Both the position numbers and the translations under genes were made by a program. Shown piece by piece: positions 1 through 8,671 of a stretch of 64,000 nt of DNA. Origin of the DNA: Nitrosomonas sp. Nm51 (GTDB lineage: Bacteria > Pseudomonadota > Gammaproteobacteria > Burkholderiales > Nitrosomonadaceae); contig NZ_FOGH01000001.1 in the NCBI RefSeq assembly GCF_900111165.1, positions 151,841 through 215,840 on the forward strand. Reading direction: 5' to 3'. Positions within the stretch are counted from its first letter, which is position 1, and the number at the start of each line of letters is the position of its first letter. Below the pieces are notes generated by a model, which did no database searches, was not told the origin of the DNA, and saw only the letters and a list, made by a program, of their open reading frames with translations.

Positions 1-1
1 C

Positions 2-952
2 AAAGATCATGAGGTGCGCACGCTGCGCGCCGATATTTCGCATAGCAAACTGGTGACGGGTGGCGGTGGCCCGCCAACGCTCGTGTTCGAGGTGGCAGGC
101 GAGCTGAGTGATCAGAATGGGGATGACGCTTATGAATTCTGCGTCTACTACACCGGCCTGGGTTTCAATTCGGCATGGATCAATGCACGTATCGAGGGTG
201 ATTATAACGGCATTGAAACCCAGGCTTTGCAGATACATTCGGACGGGCCGATCGCCACTCTGGAGAGCATATGGACCGGCGGTGCATTGAGAGGGCACGA
301 CTCAGTCGCCGTTATTCCCCGCGGATTCGATTTTCAATACGACAATCAATTTGAATGCGAATTTCGCTTTCCGCCTTGCCGATGGGATGATCCGGCCGAT
401 CATCCTTTGCGCCAGGTCGCCTACAGTCTTTTCCAGACTGACGCATCGCCCAATCCGGACGGAAACCCGCATTGGGTCACACAGACTATTTTCAAAGACA
501 GCGGCACTCGCACGCACTGGGTGAAAACACGCGCCGCGCTCATCGGTGGGGACAGCGTAAAACTGCGCGCCAATTTCCTGCCGCTTAATTCGCGCTCGGG
601 AAAAACCGGTATTTGCCGCAATGGCGTGGACGGTGTCGTGCACACAGAAACGTTTCGTCTTTATGATCTGCCTTATGATTATGTCGTTCCCATGCTCACC
701 GGATGGAATCTGGATTATGAATGCGACCACCAGCATGTGCAGCGTGCGGGCATATGGATACACGATATCCGCTTCGATCCGGAAACCAAAGGGCTTGAGT
801 ATAAACTATCGTCAATCCTTAGAGATAAAAACGGTGCGCCCGGCTTCAATGCCTCGCACAGGGTTAGCGTGCTTGGACTCAACCGATCCGCTATTCCGCC
901 GGTCATACGGCATTCAGCGCCTGAACTGAAAATCAAAATCAGGGACCGTTAA
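2..952 (+). CDS. Hypothetical protein, 5' end outside the window
   Basis: The frame is open to the window edge. The first possible start inside is a GTG at 14, but codons before it (lysine, aspartate, histidine, glutamate, valine) continue without a stop, so the true start probably lies upstream. The protein is rich in aromatic and acidic residues, has no obvious membrane segment, and looks beta-rich and soluble, with a C-terminal stretch rich in Lys/Arg. I do not recognise the family and assign no function. Protein-like composition over more than 300 codons makes it a real gene; the product is unknown. Confidence 0.7.
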   Translation, partial: KDHEVRTLRADISHSKLVTGGGGPPTLVFEVAGELSDQNGDDAYEFCVYYTGLGFNSAWINARIEGDYNGIETQALQIHSDGPIATLESIWTGGALRGHDSVAVIPRGFDFQYDNQFECEFRFPPCRWDDPADHPLRQVAYSLFQTDASPNPDGNPHWVTQTIFKDSGTRTHWVKTRAALIGGDSVKLRANFLPLNSRSGKTGICRNGVDGVVHTETFRLYDLPYDYVVPMLTGWNLDYECDHQHVQRAGIWIHDIRFDPETKGLEYKLSSILRDKNGAPGFNASHRVSVLGLNRSAIPPVIRHSAPELKIKIRDR

Positions 953-1266
953 CAGTTGCTGATGTGGCCGCTATTGTTGATCTTGTACGGCACGTCCGTT
1001 TAAACGTCAGCACGCATAATACATTACCGGAAAACCCAAGCAATGAGGCATTGCCAGAATTATGGACGAACCAGAATATTTTCGTTCGATTCTTTCGAAA
1101 TACGTGTCCCAGGGCAGTCAATACAATGTGTAAGATTTTTTGACACTTTTATTACAGACGTGTTTGACAGTTTCGATGCGGTCATTCACAGCACCCGGGC
1201 TGCACAACAGCACATCTTTGATGGGTCCATTTAATTCATTGACAGAAAAAGTTTTTTTCGAACCAA
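953..1266. other. Intergenic stretch with no recognised feature
   Basis: Short overlapping frames on both strands show no ribosome binding site or protein-like pattern. The sequence becomes A+T-rich toward the right, matching the low-G+C frame that follows. I see no RNA gene or convincing promoter here. Confidence 0.5.
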
Positions 1267-1707
1267 GTGTCATATGACAATGCTTTATTGTCTTTTCCCG
1301 TCCTGACAATAGAATTTGTCCTATTTTTGTCGGTTTTTTTTACACAAGTAGGAATCACACCAAATCAAAACGCAATATTTCTTATTTTAATATTTATTAT
1401 CAAAATATTACAAAAATATAGAAAATCTGGCACGAATTATGCTTCATACCTTAATAAAGTAAATATCAAGCAGAGCGCCACTTGGCTCAGTTCGCTAAAC
1501 GGTTTAGTGCAACGCAGCCAATTCTGGTTATTGCAATCTATTATTGAAAACTGGTTTGTTTTTGCTGGTTGGGATAATGCCATAAAACGCAACTTAATAA
1601 AAAGTCCAGCCGGCAATCTTATTCAGGCGGCAGCCAACCAAAAAGAAAATGCGCAATTAGAGCGAATTTTCTTTTTTATAATCAGTTATATAAGGGGTCG
1701 TTCATAA
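1267..1707 (+). CDS. Low-G+C hypothetical ORF ending inside a MITE-like repeat
   Basis: A 146-codon frame, much more A+T-rich than its neighbours. The N-terminal 45 residues are strongly hydrophobic (one or two possible membrane segments, FVLFLSVFF and IFLILIFIIKIL). The rest is polar, with repeated Gln/Asn. I do not recognise it. The last codons (Arg-Gly-Arg-Ser-stop) are read from the left end of the repeat at 1691, so the original 3' end was probably replaced when the repeat inserted. It may be a truncated, horizontally acquired gene or a chance frame in A+T-rich DNA; no good ribosome binding site is visible. Confidence 0.3.
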   Translation: MSYDNALLSFPVLTIEFVLFLSVFFTQVGITPNQNAIFLILIFIIKILQKYRKSGTNYASYLNKVNIKQSATWLSSLNGLVQRSQFWLLQSIIENWFVFAGWDNAIKRNLIKSPAGNLIQAAANQKENAQLERIFFFIISYIRGRS

Positions 1708-1855
1708 ATAACTGCAACACCCGGATCGCATCTGGCGGGCACGCTGCGGCGTTGTTTGCCGCCGCCATAGCTTGTGCTATGACTCATTCTCTCGCCCTGC
1801 ATTGCATCCCGCCAGACGCGCCCAATTGTCACACTTATTTATTCGCGGCTCCTAA
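1691..1855 (+). repeat. MITE-like element, long copy
   Basis: About 165 bp with imperfect terminal inverted repeats. The left end reads TAAGGGGTCGTTCATAAATA. The right end, on the opposite strand, reads TTAGGAGCCGCGAATAAATA. Inside there is a second inverted pair (TCTGGCGGG near 1730 and CCCGCCAGA near 1807). It encodes nothing. A 50-bp deletion derivative joining the same two ends lies at 35880-35929 in the opposite orientation. This is a non-autonomous, probably IS-mobilised repeat family. Confidence 0.7.
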
Positions 1856-1928
1856 GACTGGCGGATGTTGAAACATAAACGCCAGTTTTGCCTTGTATCG
1901 GCTGCTTTGAAAGCGTTTTCTCCGTCTG

Positions 1929-3581
1929 TTAATCGCCCGCGTTGTCCATTACCTGATTGCGGCCTTTCTTTTTGGCCTGATAAAGCGCTTTGTCAGCAGC
2001 TTCGCTGACACTTTTTACATCCGGGTAATGTTTAATATCTGCAATACCGCAGCTGAACGTAACCTTGAATTCCTTATTATCACTCATATGCAGCAGACGT
2101 GAAAACACCTTGCGGATTTCATCGATCACCTTGGCCGCTTCCGGTGCATTGGTATCGGTCAGGATTACCGCAAATTCTTCACCACCGTATCGGCCGACAA
2201 TATCAGTGCCGCGCAGCCGTTGTTTAAGAAGCCGCGCCAGGCTTTTTAATACACGATCGCCTGCTGCATGTCCATGGTTATCATTTACTTTTTTAAAAAA
2301 ATCAACATCAATCATCGCGAATGACAGCGGCGTTTTCAGTCGGTTCGATCGCACAATTTCACGTCCGAGCTGCTCTCTGATGGCAGTGTGATTGAATAAT
2401 CCTGTTAAGCCGTCACGCACCATCAGTCCGCGCAAAAGGCGCGCACGCCGCACCCGCATGGTGACAGCAGAAATCAATCCCTTCGGATCGATGGGCTTAA
2501 CCAGAAAATCATCACTTGCCAGCTGCATGGCTTCCTGCTGGGTATTGAAATCATTTTTTGAGGATAAGTACACGATTGGGACATTGAGCAGGCCGTCGAT
2601 CTGGCGAATTACTTTCGCAAGTTCGATACCACTGCATTCAGGCAAATAAACATCAATCAAAATAACATCCGGATTAAACTCCAGTAATGTTTTCATGACC
2701 CCATCCATTTGCTCAACTCCCCTCACGACCATGCCGGACAGTTCGAGGACAGCGGTGTGATAGGCCAGGTCACTGGCGCTATCGTCGATAATTAAAACCC
2801 GAAAGGGGGTCTGCGTTTGCGGCACTGCAAACGAATCGAGCTGTTCGATCAATTCTGTAGAATTAATGGGTTTTGTCAGATACGCAATACCACCTGCACG
2901 TACGGCCTCAAGCCGAACAGCCAAATCGTCATTCGAGGAAAGAAACATAGCCAGCACGGGTTCTGCCATTTCACGCTGAATTTCTTTCATAATTCGTATA
3001 CCGGCCATTGCGTCATCAGAAAACTCGACATTCATTAACACGATGGCGTTAGGTGTTTTTTTGATTGCTTTGCGGAAATCCGCCAAACGGCCAAAAACCT
3101 CAACTTCATAACCGTAATAGCTTATCTGCAATGCCAGTTCCTGCGCGGCTTCCTGGTCATCGTCAACAACAAAAACACGACACGCATCATCTGTATCCAC
3201 CAGATAATCATTTAGCTTCTGAGCAATCACTTGAGAAAGATCCGGCGCCGGGTTGGCTGCCAGGCGGCTTAGTTCCAGTAGCTGAGAAAAGATTTCTTCG
3301 CACTGCCGTTCATCCATGGGGGTTTTGTTCTGTAGCGCCGCTTTCAGGGTCTGCTCCATAGAATCCGCCACCCGGCTCAACTCACTCAGGCCGAATGTTT
3401 TACTTGAGCCGGCAAGGCCGTGCGCTTTACGATGCACAATTTGAAGTTTTTCGGCATGCCATTCGTTCTGAAGCTGTTGCCATAACGTTTTTAAATCTTC
3501 GGTTTTTCCCGGAAGTTCCTTGATAAATGCATTTGCCAAAAGCTGCATTCTTTCTTGAAAATCTGCTACAGAACTATTCAT
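1929..3581 (-). CDS. Hpt-REC-REC-GGDEF response regulator diguanylate cyclase
   Basis: A 550-residue cytoplasmic signalling protein that should make cyclic di-GMP from two GTP. Domains in order: an Hpt phosphotransfer domain (about 5-110, AHGLAGSS with His54), a receiver domain (about 134-253), a second receiver (about 260-380, phospho-acceptor Asp310 in LIDVYLP) and a C-terminal GGDEF domain (about 390-548). The GGDEF active site GGEEF (466-470) is intact, and RGTD (457-460) sits at the product-inhibition I-site spacing. The first receiver has Asn184 (LMNVEF) where the phosphorylated Asp is expected, so only the second receiver is likely to be phosphorylated. No partner kinase is adjacent. 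Function is secure at family level; the input signal is unknown. Confidence 0.93.
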   Translation of the reverse strand: MNSSVADFQERMQLLANAFIKELPGKTEDLKTLWQQLQNEWHAEKLQIVHRKAHGLAGSSKTFGLSELSRVADSMEQTLKAALQNKTPMDERQCEEIFSQLLELSRLAANPAPDLSQVIAQKLNDYLVDTDDACRVFVVDDDQEAAQELALQISYYGYEVEVFGRLADFRKAIKKTPNAIVLMNVEFSDDAMAGIRIMKEIQREMAEPVLAMFLSSNDDLAVRLEAVRAGGIAYLTKPINSTELIEQLDSFAVPQTQTPFRVLIIDDSASDLAYHTAVLELSGMVVRGVEQMDGVMKTLLEFNPDVILIDVYLPECSGIELAKVIRQIDGLLNVPIVYLSSKNDFNTQQEAMQLASDDFLVKPIDPKGLISAVTMRVRRARLLRGLMVRDGLTGLFNHTAIREQLGREIVRSNRLKTPLSFAMIDVDFFKKVNDNHGHAAGDRVLKSLARLLKQRLRGTDIVGRYGGEEFAVILTDTNAPEAAKVIDEIRKVFSRLLHMSDNKEFKVTFSCGIADIKHYPDVKSVSEAADKALYQAKKKGRNQVMDNAGD

Positions 3582-3839
3582 GTCAGGTTACCTATTTGTA
3601 AATAAAGATTTATATAGCTGTCTCAGTGTTTCAGACAAGCAGACTTGTGTTGTATTCGCTTTTGCGGGGAAATCGAATATACACTGCGAATACCTGCTTT
3701 CCTCTCAATGTTTAGATCTTGCATGTAATGGTACGAAAATGCATTAACAACCAATCGTCGCAAACAAATTTATATTCTCTGTTTGCCCGTTAAATTGTAA
3801 CATTAAGACTTTACAAAAATCTGTACGATTAACACGGAC

Positions 3840-4712
3840 ATGTTTAAACGTATATGGACTTGCTTGGCTGGCGTAACCGTTCTTCTTTTGGCTATCAGTT
3901 TTCTAGCTGGCGAACTGGTTACGGGTTCCGCCGCCACTGCCACCGAGACTTTGCTGGCAGACCTGCCCGTAGAATCGGTCAACATTCCAGCCGGAGACGG
4001 GGCGAATGTTCACGGCTGGCTCGTTAATGGCGAGCATGGCAACGGAGCGGTCCTGCTTGTGCATTCCATTCGCAGTAACCGCGTTGAAATGCTGAGTCGT
4101 GCGCGTTTTCTGACCGCTCATGGCTATCATGTGCTGATGATAGATTTGCAAGCGCACGGGGAAACACCCGGTTCCCGTATTACTTTCGGTGCCCGCGAAT
4201 CAAGAAATGTTGAGTCGGCCATTAATTTTTTAAGCCGTACGTTCCCTAACGAACGCATTGGCGCCATTGGTGTATCGCTGGGCGCGGCAGCGATCGTTCT
4301 CGCCAGGCAAGATATACGGCTGAGCGCTGTAATCCTCGAATCGTTACATCCAACGCTGGAAGAAGCCGTAGAAAACCGGCTGAGACTTTTTCTTGGCGAA
4401 TCGGGCACCTTGTTTTTACCATTATTACTCGCGCAAATTGCTTTTTTTACCGATACGAATGTTGATGAGCTGAGTCCGATTAAACATATCAATAACCTGA
4501 ATTCACCTGTATTGTTTATATCCGGCGCCAGCGATAAACATACCACCCCACCCGAGAGCGAACGTTTGTTCGCCGCAGCAAGAGAGCCCAAGGAACTCTG
4601 GATAGTTCCAGGCGCAGGACATTTTAATATGCACGAATATGCAGGCAAAGTATATGAACAGGAAGTGCTGGAATTTTTGTCTTATTACCTCAGACCTTCT
4701 GCATACCATTGA
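3840..4712 (+). CDS. Alpha/beta hydrolase, membrane-anchored or exported
   Basis: 290 residues with an N-terminal hydrophobic segment (VTVLLLAISFLAGEL) that is a signal anchor or signal peptide, so the catalytic domain probably lies in the periplasm. The nucleophile elbow is GVSLGA (Gly-x-Ser-x-Gly). A late Asp (GASDKHT) and His (GAGHFNMHE) complete the Ser-Asp-His triad. An HSIRSNR segment after the first strand resembles the oxyanion-forming region. The family covers esterases, lipases and peptidases; the substrate cannot be told from sequence. It stands alone, facing away from the upstream cyclase gene. Confidence 0.85.
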   Translation: MFKRIWTCLAGVTVLLLAISFLAGELVTGSAATATETLLADLPVESVNIPAGDGANVHGWLVNGEHGNGAVLLVHSIRSNRVEMLSRARFLTAHGYHVLMIDLQAHGETPGSRITFGARESRNVESAINFLSRTFPNERIGAIGVSLGAAAIVLARQDIRLSAVILESLHPTLEEAVENRLRLFLGESGTLFLPLLLAQIAFFTDTNVDELSPIKHINNLNSPVLFISGASDKHTTPPESERLFAAAREPKELWIVPGAGHFNMHEYAGKVYEQEVLEFLSYYLRPSAYH

Positions 4713-4713
4713 C

Positions 4714-4737
4714 GATTCAGGATATGTATCCTCAATC
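4714..4737. promoter_or_regulatory. Inverted repeat after the hydrolase gene
   Basis: GATTCAGGATA and TATCCTCAATC form an almost perfect dyad around TG, starting two bases after the hydrolase stop codon and about 90 bp before uspA. There is no T run after it, so it is more likely an operator or RNA hairpin than an intrinsic terminator. Purely sequence-based. Confidence 0.35.
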
Positions 4738-4824
4738 GGCCACGGTATATAATAAAAAACCAAAAAATATCGGACCAGGTGCGCGAATCAAAAACCCCGG
4801 ACACACCATTCAAACAGATAAACC

Positions 4825-5271
4825 ATGCACAATTATAAAAAAATTTTAGTTGCGATTGATTTTTCCGACTATGGTAACCTGGTTGCCAAACAGGCCAGAT
4901 ATATAGCCGATACTTTTCGTGCCGAACTGCATGTAATTCATGTTCTTGATAATATCCCTATGCCGGATACACCCTATGGCACATTGATCCCTCTGGACGG
5001 GCCGTCGGACGATTTGCTGCTGCAGACCGAGAAAAACAAGTTTATCCAGATCTGCGATGCAGTACAGATAATACCCGCCAATCGCTGGTTGATATGGGGT
5101 GTGCCTCAAGAAGAAATCACGCGGCTCTCTCTGCAGAAAAAAATTGATCTGATTATAGTCGGTTCGCATGGCAGGCATGGACTTGCCGCGCTCATGGGAT
5201 CAACCGCCAAAAATGTTATTTTCCACGCTGAATGCGATGTGATGACAGTACATTTACGTGGCGACCAATAG
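4825..5271 (+). CDS. Universal stress protein (UspA family)
   Basis: A 148-residue single Usp domain. It starts KKILVAIDFSDYG, the first strand and phosphate loop of the family. It ends with the nucleotide-binding signature G-2x-G-9x-G-S/T (GSHGRHGL at 113-120, GST at 125-127), so it is expected to bind ATP. Length is typical. Usp proteins are cytoplasmic and raised by starvation or stress. The dyad in the upstream intergenic region could be involved in control. Confidence 0.93.
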   Translation: MHNYKKILVAIDFSDYGNLVAKQARYIADTFRAELHVIHVLDNIPMPDTPYGTLIPLDGPSDDLLLQTEKNKFIQICDAVQIIPANRWLIWGVPQEEITRLSLQKKIDLIIVGSHGRHGLAALMGSTAKNVIFHAECDVMTVHLRGDQ

Positions 5272-5284
5272 GCCAATGAAGCTG

Positions 5285-6091
5285 TTACCAGATCTTCCAC
5301 CACGGTGGATTCTCGGTTTCATGAATATCTTCGATAAATTCACTATCCGGAAAATTTTGCTTTAAAACGCGTTCGGCGTCGTCGCTCAACGCATGCATAC
5401 CCAGCGCATTGTATGCTTGCGCCATGATAAAAAGCGCTTCTTCGGTTGCGGGTGTGCGCGGATATTCCCGCACCGCAAACTGCGCCCGGTTGGCTGCCGC
5501 AACATAGGCTTTGCGCTTCATATAGTAACGCGCCACGTGCACCTCGTTCATGGCAATAACATTCAGCAAATGCGCCATGCGCTGCCGGGCATCCGCGGCA
5601 TATTTGCTGTCCGGAAAACGCCTGGCCAGTTCCCTGAAGTTGTCAAAGGACTCGCGCGATGCTTTGGAATCGCGCTCGCTCATATCCTGCTTTAAAAAAC
5701 CACGCATCATAAAATTCATAATTCCCCAGTTGTCGTGATAATTAGCCAGTCCCTTGATATAATAGGCATAATCAACATTGGGATGATTGGGGTGCAATTT
5801 AATAAAGCGGTCAGCCGCCGCAATCGCTGATGCAGGCTCCAAATCTTTGTAATGCGCGTACGCGGTTTCAAGCTGCGCCTGCTGCGCGTAACGGCCATAA
5901 GGATATCGCGCTTCCAGTCCTTCAAACAGCTTGATCGCCGCTTCATAGTTGCCATTATTCAGTTTTTCTTTCGCTTCAGTATAAAACCTGTTTGCAGACC
6001 AGTTATGCGTATCTTCTGTTTGATCGGGCAACAAACCACATGCGGACAGCGCCGAAATAACAATTAACACTAAAGTCACGTGATGCAACAT
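5285..6091 (-). CDS. bamD: Outer-membrane protein assembly factor BamD
   Basis: A lipoprotein with tetratricopeptide-like repeats that joins BamA, B, C and E in inserting beta-barrels into the outer membrane. The N-terminus is a lipoprotein signal (VLIVISALSAC, lipidated Cys), followed by repeated helical hairpins such as NNGNYEAAIKLFEGLEARYP and PRTPATEEALFIMAQAYNAL. I chose the ATG at 6091 because AAGGA lies just upstream; the frame could open at 6112 but without a ribosome site. About 268 residues fits the family. It is divergent from rluD, as in many Proteobacteria. Essential in known relatives. Confidence 0.94.
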   Translation of the reverse strand: MLHHVTLVLIVISALSACGLLPDQTEDTHNWSANRFYTEAKEKLNNGNYEAAIKLFEGLEARYPYGRYAQQAQLETAYAHYKDLEPASAIAAADRFIKLHPNHPNVDYAYYIKGLANYHDNWGIMNFMMRGFLKQDMSERDSKASRESFDNFRELARRFPDSKYAADARQRMAHLLNVIAMNEVHVARYYMKRKAYVAAANRAQFAVREYPRTPATEEALFIMAQAYNALGMHALSDDAERVLKQNFPDSEFIEDIHETENPPWWKIW

Positions 6092-6110
6092 GATATCCTT
6101 CATCAAAAAC

Positions 6111-7133
6111 ATGAAAACTGACGATGATTATAACGTAAATCCTTTATCCGCTTCATGGGGCGAGGACGGCGAATCCTGTATCCATTTGCAGATACCGGTG
6201 GACTGTGCCGGGTTGCGCCTGGATCAGGCGTTGTCCAGACAGCTTCCCGGCTGGTCGCGCAATCGTATTCAGACATGGATAGCGCAGGCGCGCGTCAAGC
6301 TCGATAATCAATCGTGTACGGCAAAGCAAAAGGTATGGGGTAATGAACATATACGGGTTTATCCTTATTTTAACGAGCCGCCATCCGTTCATGGTCCCGA
6401 AGCAATTGCATTAAACATCATTCATGAAGACAATACGATGATTGTTGTCAACAAACCAGCCGGTATGGTTGTGCATCCGGGTAATGGTAATCGGCAGGGC
6501 ACTTTGCTGAATGCATTGTTGCATCATGCGCCGCAACTGGAAAATGTACCCCGGGCGGGTATTGTTCACCGGCTGGATAAGGACACCAGCGGATTATTGG
6601 TCGTCGCTAAAACGGTTGAAACGCAAATCCGGCTGGTACGTCAGCTACAGCAACGGACGATGAAACGCGAATACCTTGCGCTGGTGTTGGGTCAAGTGAA
6701 CCAGGCCGGTACTGTCGACGCCCCCATCGGCCGTCATCCCACCCATCGCACCAAAATGGCTGTAACCTCACGGGGAAAGCCGGCACGAACGCATTTTAAA
6801 CCAATTGAATCCCTGACCGGTTGTTCGCTGCTGCAATGCAGTCTGGAAACGGGGCGCACGCACCAGATTCGCGTGCATATGCATTCCATACATCACTCAT
6901 TGGTAGGGGATCCGGTCTACGGCGGAAAACCCAAAAAAACAATTGCAGAAATCGGACGATTGTTAGCAGAATTTCCCAGACAGGCACTGCATGCCTGGCA
7001 ACTGGCATTGACTCACCCGGAAAATGCGCAAACGGTGCATTGGCAGGCGGAATTGCCGGATGATCTGACAACGTTATTGAATCAACTCAGGCGATGCCGG
7101 CGAGGATGTAATATCCCATTGGACCCCTGCTAA
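6111..7133 (+). CDS. rluD: 23S rRNA pseudouridine synthase RluD
   Basis: RluA-family enzyme expected to convert uridines 1911, 1915 and 1917 of 23S rRNA helix 69 to pseudouridine. It has an N-terminal S4 RNA-binding domain (LRLDQALSRQLPGWSRNRIQ) followed by the catalytic domain. The signature HRLDKDTSG spans 153-161, with catalytic Asp156. The C-terminal RTHQIRVHM motif is also present. The start at 6111 is only 19 bp from the bamD start, so the promoters of the two divergent genes must overlap the other gene's coding sequence. An in-frame ATG at 6090 is possible but would run over the bamD start. The family assignment is firm and the D-subtype is supported by context. Confidence 0.92.
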   Translation: MKTDDDYNVNPLSASWGEDGESCIHLQIPVDCAGLRLDQALSRQLPGWSRNRIQTWIAQARVKLDNQSCTAKQKVWGNEHIRVYPYFNEPPSVHGPEAIALNIIHEDNTMIVVNKPAGMVVHPGNGNRQGTLLNALLHHAPQLENVPRAGIVHRLDKDTSGLLVVAKTVETQIRLVRQLQQRTMKREYLALVLGQVNQAGTVDAPIGRHPTHRTKMAVTSRGKPARTHFKPIESLTGCSLLQCSLETGRTHQIRVHMHSIHHSLVGDPVYGGKPKKTIAEIGRLLAEFPRQALHAWQLALTHPENAQTVHWQAELPDDLTTLLNQLRRCRRGCNIPLDPC

Positions 7134-7144
7134 CGAAATTCCGG

Positions 7145-8053
7145 TCAGGCGTCTTGATCCCAGTAGGGTACTGTTCCGATACGCGTCAGCAGAAATTCAA
7201 TAAAGGAGCGTACTTTGGCCGGCACGTGACGGCTGGGCAGATAACATGCATAAACATAGCGTTCCACTGGAATATATTCCGACAGCACAGCCTGCAATTT
7301 ACTGCTTTGCAGATCTTTCCCCACCGTAAAAGTGGGAAGCAACGCTATACCTAAGCCGCCCAATACCGCTTGCGACAAAGCATCGTCATCATTAATGCGC
7401 AGCGTTCCTGACACAGGCACAGCGATCACCCCTTCCGGTCCGGTAAAGTTCCAGTAACCCTGTTCGCCGGAGAGCGTATAGTCCAGACAGTTATGTCTGA
7501 TTAAATCCTCGGGTGTCTGCGGCACGCCGTTTTTTTCAAAGTATTGTGGCGTTGCGCATAATTTGCGCCGTACAGGCGCAAGCTTGCGCGCAACCAAATT
7601 AAGATCCGGCTCATTGGTCACTCGAATAATCACATCATATCCTTCACCAATCAGGTCGACAGGCCGGTCGGTAATCGTCAGATCAATCCGGATTTCCGGA
7701 TACCGGGACAAAAAATCAGCCAGCGCCGGCGCAACATGAAGCGTTCCAAATGCCACAGAAGCGCTGACTTTCAACATGCCGCGCGGTTCGGCTTGCAGAC
7801 TATTGACAACACGCTCCGCCTGTTCGGCCTCATCGAGAATATGTGCGGAGTGCTCTGCCAGGACAGCGCCTGCCTCGGTTAAACTAAGAACACGGGTACT
7901 GCGATTCAATAGCTGCGCCCCAAGGCTTTTCTCCAGCTTTGATATTGCTTTACTGACTGCTGATCGCGAAATACGCATTCTTCGCGCAGCTTCTGCAAAG
8001 CTGCCCGATTCAACGACGCGCGCAAAAATGATAAAAAGATTAAGATCCTGCAT
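7145..8053 (-). CDS. LysR-family transcriptional regulator
   Basis: 302 residues from the ATG at 8053 (two codons after a TTG). The N-terminal winged helix-turn-helix (about 5-65, FAEAARRMRISRSAVSKAIS) is followed by a substrate-binding domain ending FIEFLLTRIG. It resembles the subgroup that often controls quinone or aldehyde oxidoreductases (PRGMLKVSASVAFG, the DDALSQAVLGGLGIALLP region), but no divergent target gene is next to it. The upstream region holds a 20-bp perfect palindrome and a small ORF, which are possible targets. Effector unknown. Confidence 0.92.
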   Translation of the reverse strand: MQDLNLFIIFARVVESGSFAEAARRMRISRSAVSKAISKLEKSLGAQLLNRSTRVLSLTEAGAVLAEHSAHILDEAEQAERVVNSLQAEPRGMLKVSASVAFGTLHVAPALADFLSRYPEIRIDLTITDRPVDLIGEGYDVIIRVTNEPDLNLVARKLAPVRRKLCATPQYFEKNGVPQTPEDLIRHNCLDYTLSGEQGYWNFTGPEGVIAVPVSGTLRINDDDALSQAVLGGLGIALLPTFTVGKDLQSSKLQAVLSEYIPVERYVYACYLPSRHVPAKVRSFIEFLLTRIGTVPYWDQDA

Positions 8054-8279
8054 TGCCAACGATGGCTAATTATTGTCAACTAAAAGGAAACAATATAATT
8101 CAATTTTTGGTACTTATCGTGTGGAATTTATGTCTGTATGATTCACTCTAAATTAAAGACAAGACGAATTTGAGAAGATTTGTTTGAGACAGGATAAAAA
8201 CGCATTTTATAACAAACAGATGTCTAAAGCCAAAAATTAATGGCGTTTATTAGAATCGTTCTTGTCCTTTTGGACGGCT

Positions 8280-8299
8280 CAATTGTAACGTTACAATTG
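8280..8299. promoter_or_regulatory. Perfect 20-bp palindrome
   Basis: CAATTGTAACGTTACAATTG is a perfect dyad, about 230 bp upstream of the LysR start and 50 bp before a possible 35-codon ORF. Perfect symmetry at this length is typical of a dimeric repressor or activator operator. No T run follows it. The binding protein is not known. Confidence 0.45.
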
Positions 8300-8348
8300 T
8301 CAACCTGGAAGAACGAGAATATGGTCTGGTTGCTATGAGGAAGATCAA

Positions 8349-8456
8349 ATGAAAGTAAATAAGGATTTAGATCTGACCTTGATCAAGGTTATAGGTGTGG
8401 TAATACTCATTAAGGTGCTTTCTTTTACATTTTTTCTGCCGGCCAGTATTGTTTAA
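8349..8456 (+). CDS. Possible 35-residue membrane miniprotein
   Basis: The ATG follows GAGGAAGATCAA, a reasonable ribosome site. The product has a charged N-terminus (MKVNKDLDLTLIK) followed by a single hydrophobic span (VIGVVILIKVLSFTFFLPASIV). The shape fits single-span small membrane proteins such as accessory subunits, but this is inference from length and hydrophobicity. The 20-bp palindrome lies just upstream and could be its operator. Confidence 0.4.
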   Translation: MKVNKDLDLTLIKVIGVVILIKVLSFTFFLPASIV

Positions 8457-8586
8457 AAAGTTCTGACAGGATTTAGCTTCTTACGGTGGCAGCAAGCATA
8501 TATGCTCTTTAGTTGAGCAGCAGATTTACGATGAAAAACAGCTCTATAAAATCGTAATAAAAGGCCTGTAGTGGCCAGCAAGCAGC

Positions 8587-8652
8587 AAAAAAAACAGGAA
8601 GAGAGAAGTTATTTATATAGTCAGAATAATTTCTTTTCTTCCTGGTTTTTTC
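8587..8652 (-). terminator. Long hairpin after the porin gene, possibly bidirectional
   Basis: The arms AAAAAACAGGAAGAGAGAAG and CTTTTCTTCCTGGTTTTTT pair with few mismatches around an A+T-rich loop. A poly-A run on one side and a poly-T run on the other would allow termination in both directions. It lies about 20 bp after the porin stop codon. Confidence 0.6.
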
Positions 8653-8671
8653 CTAGACAAACAACTCAGCA

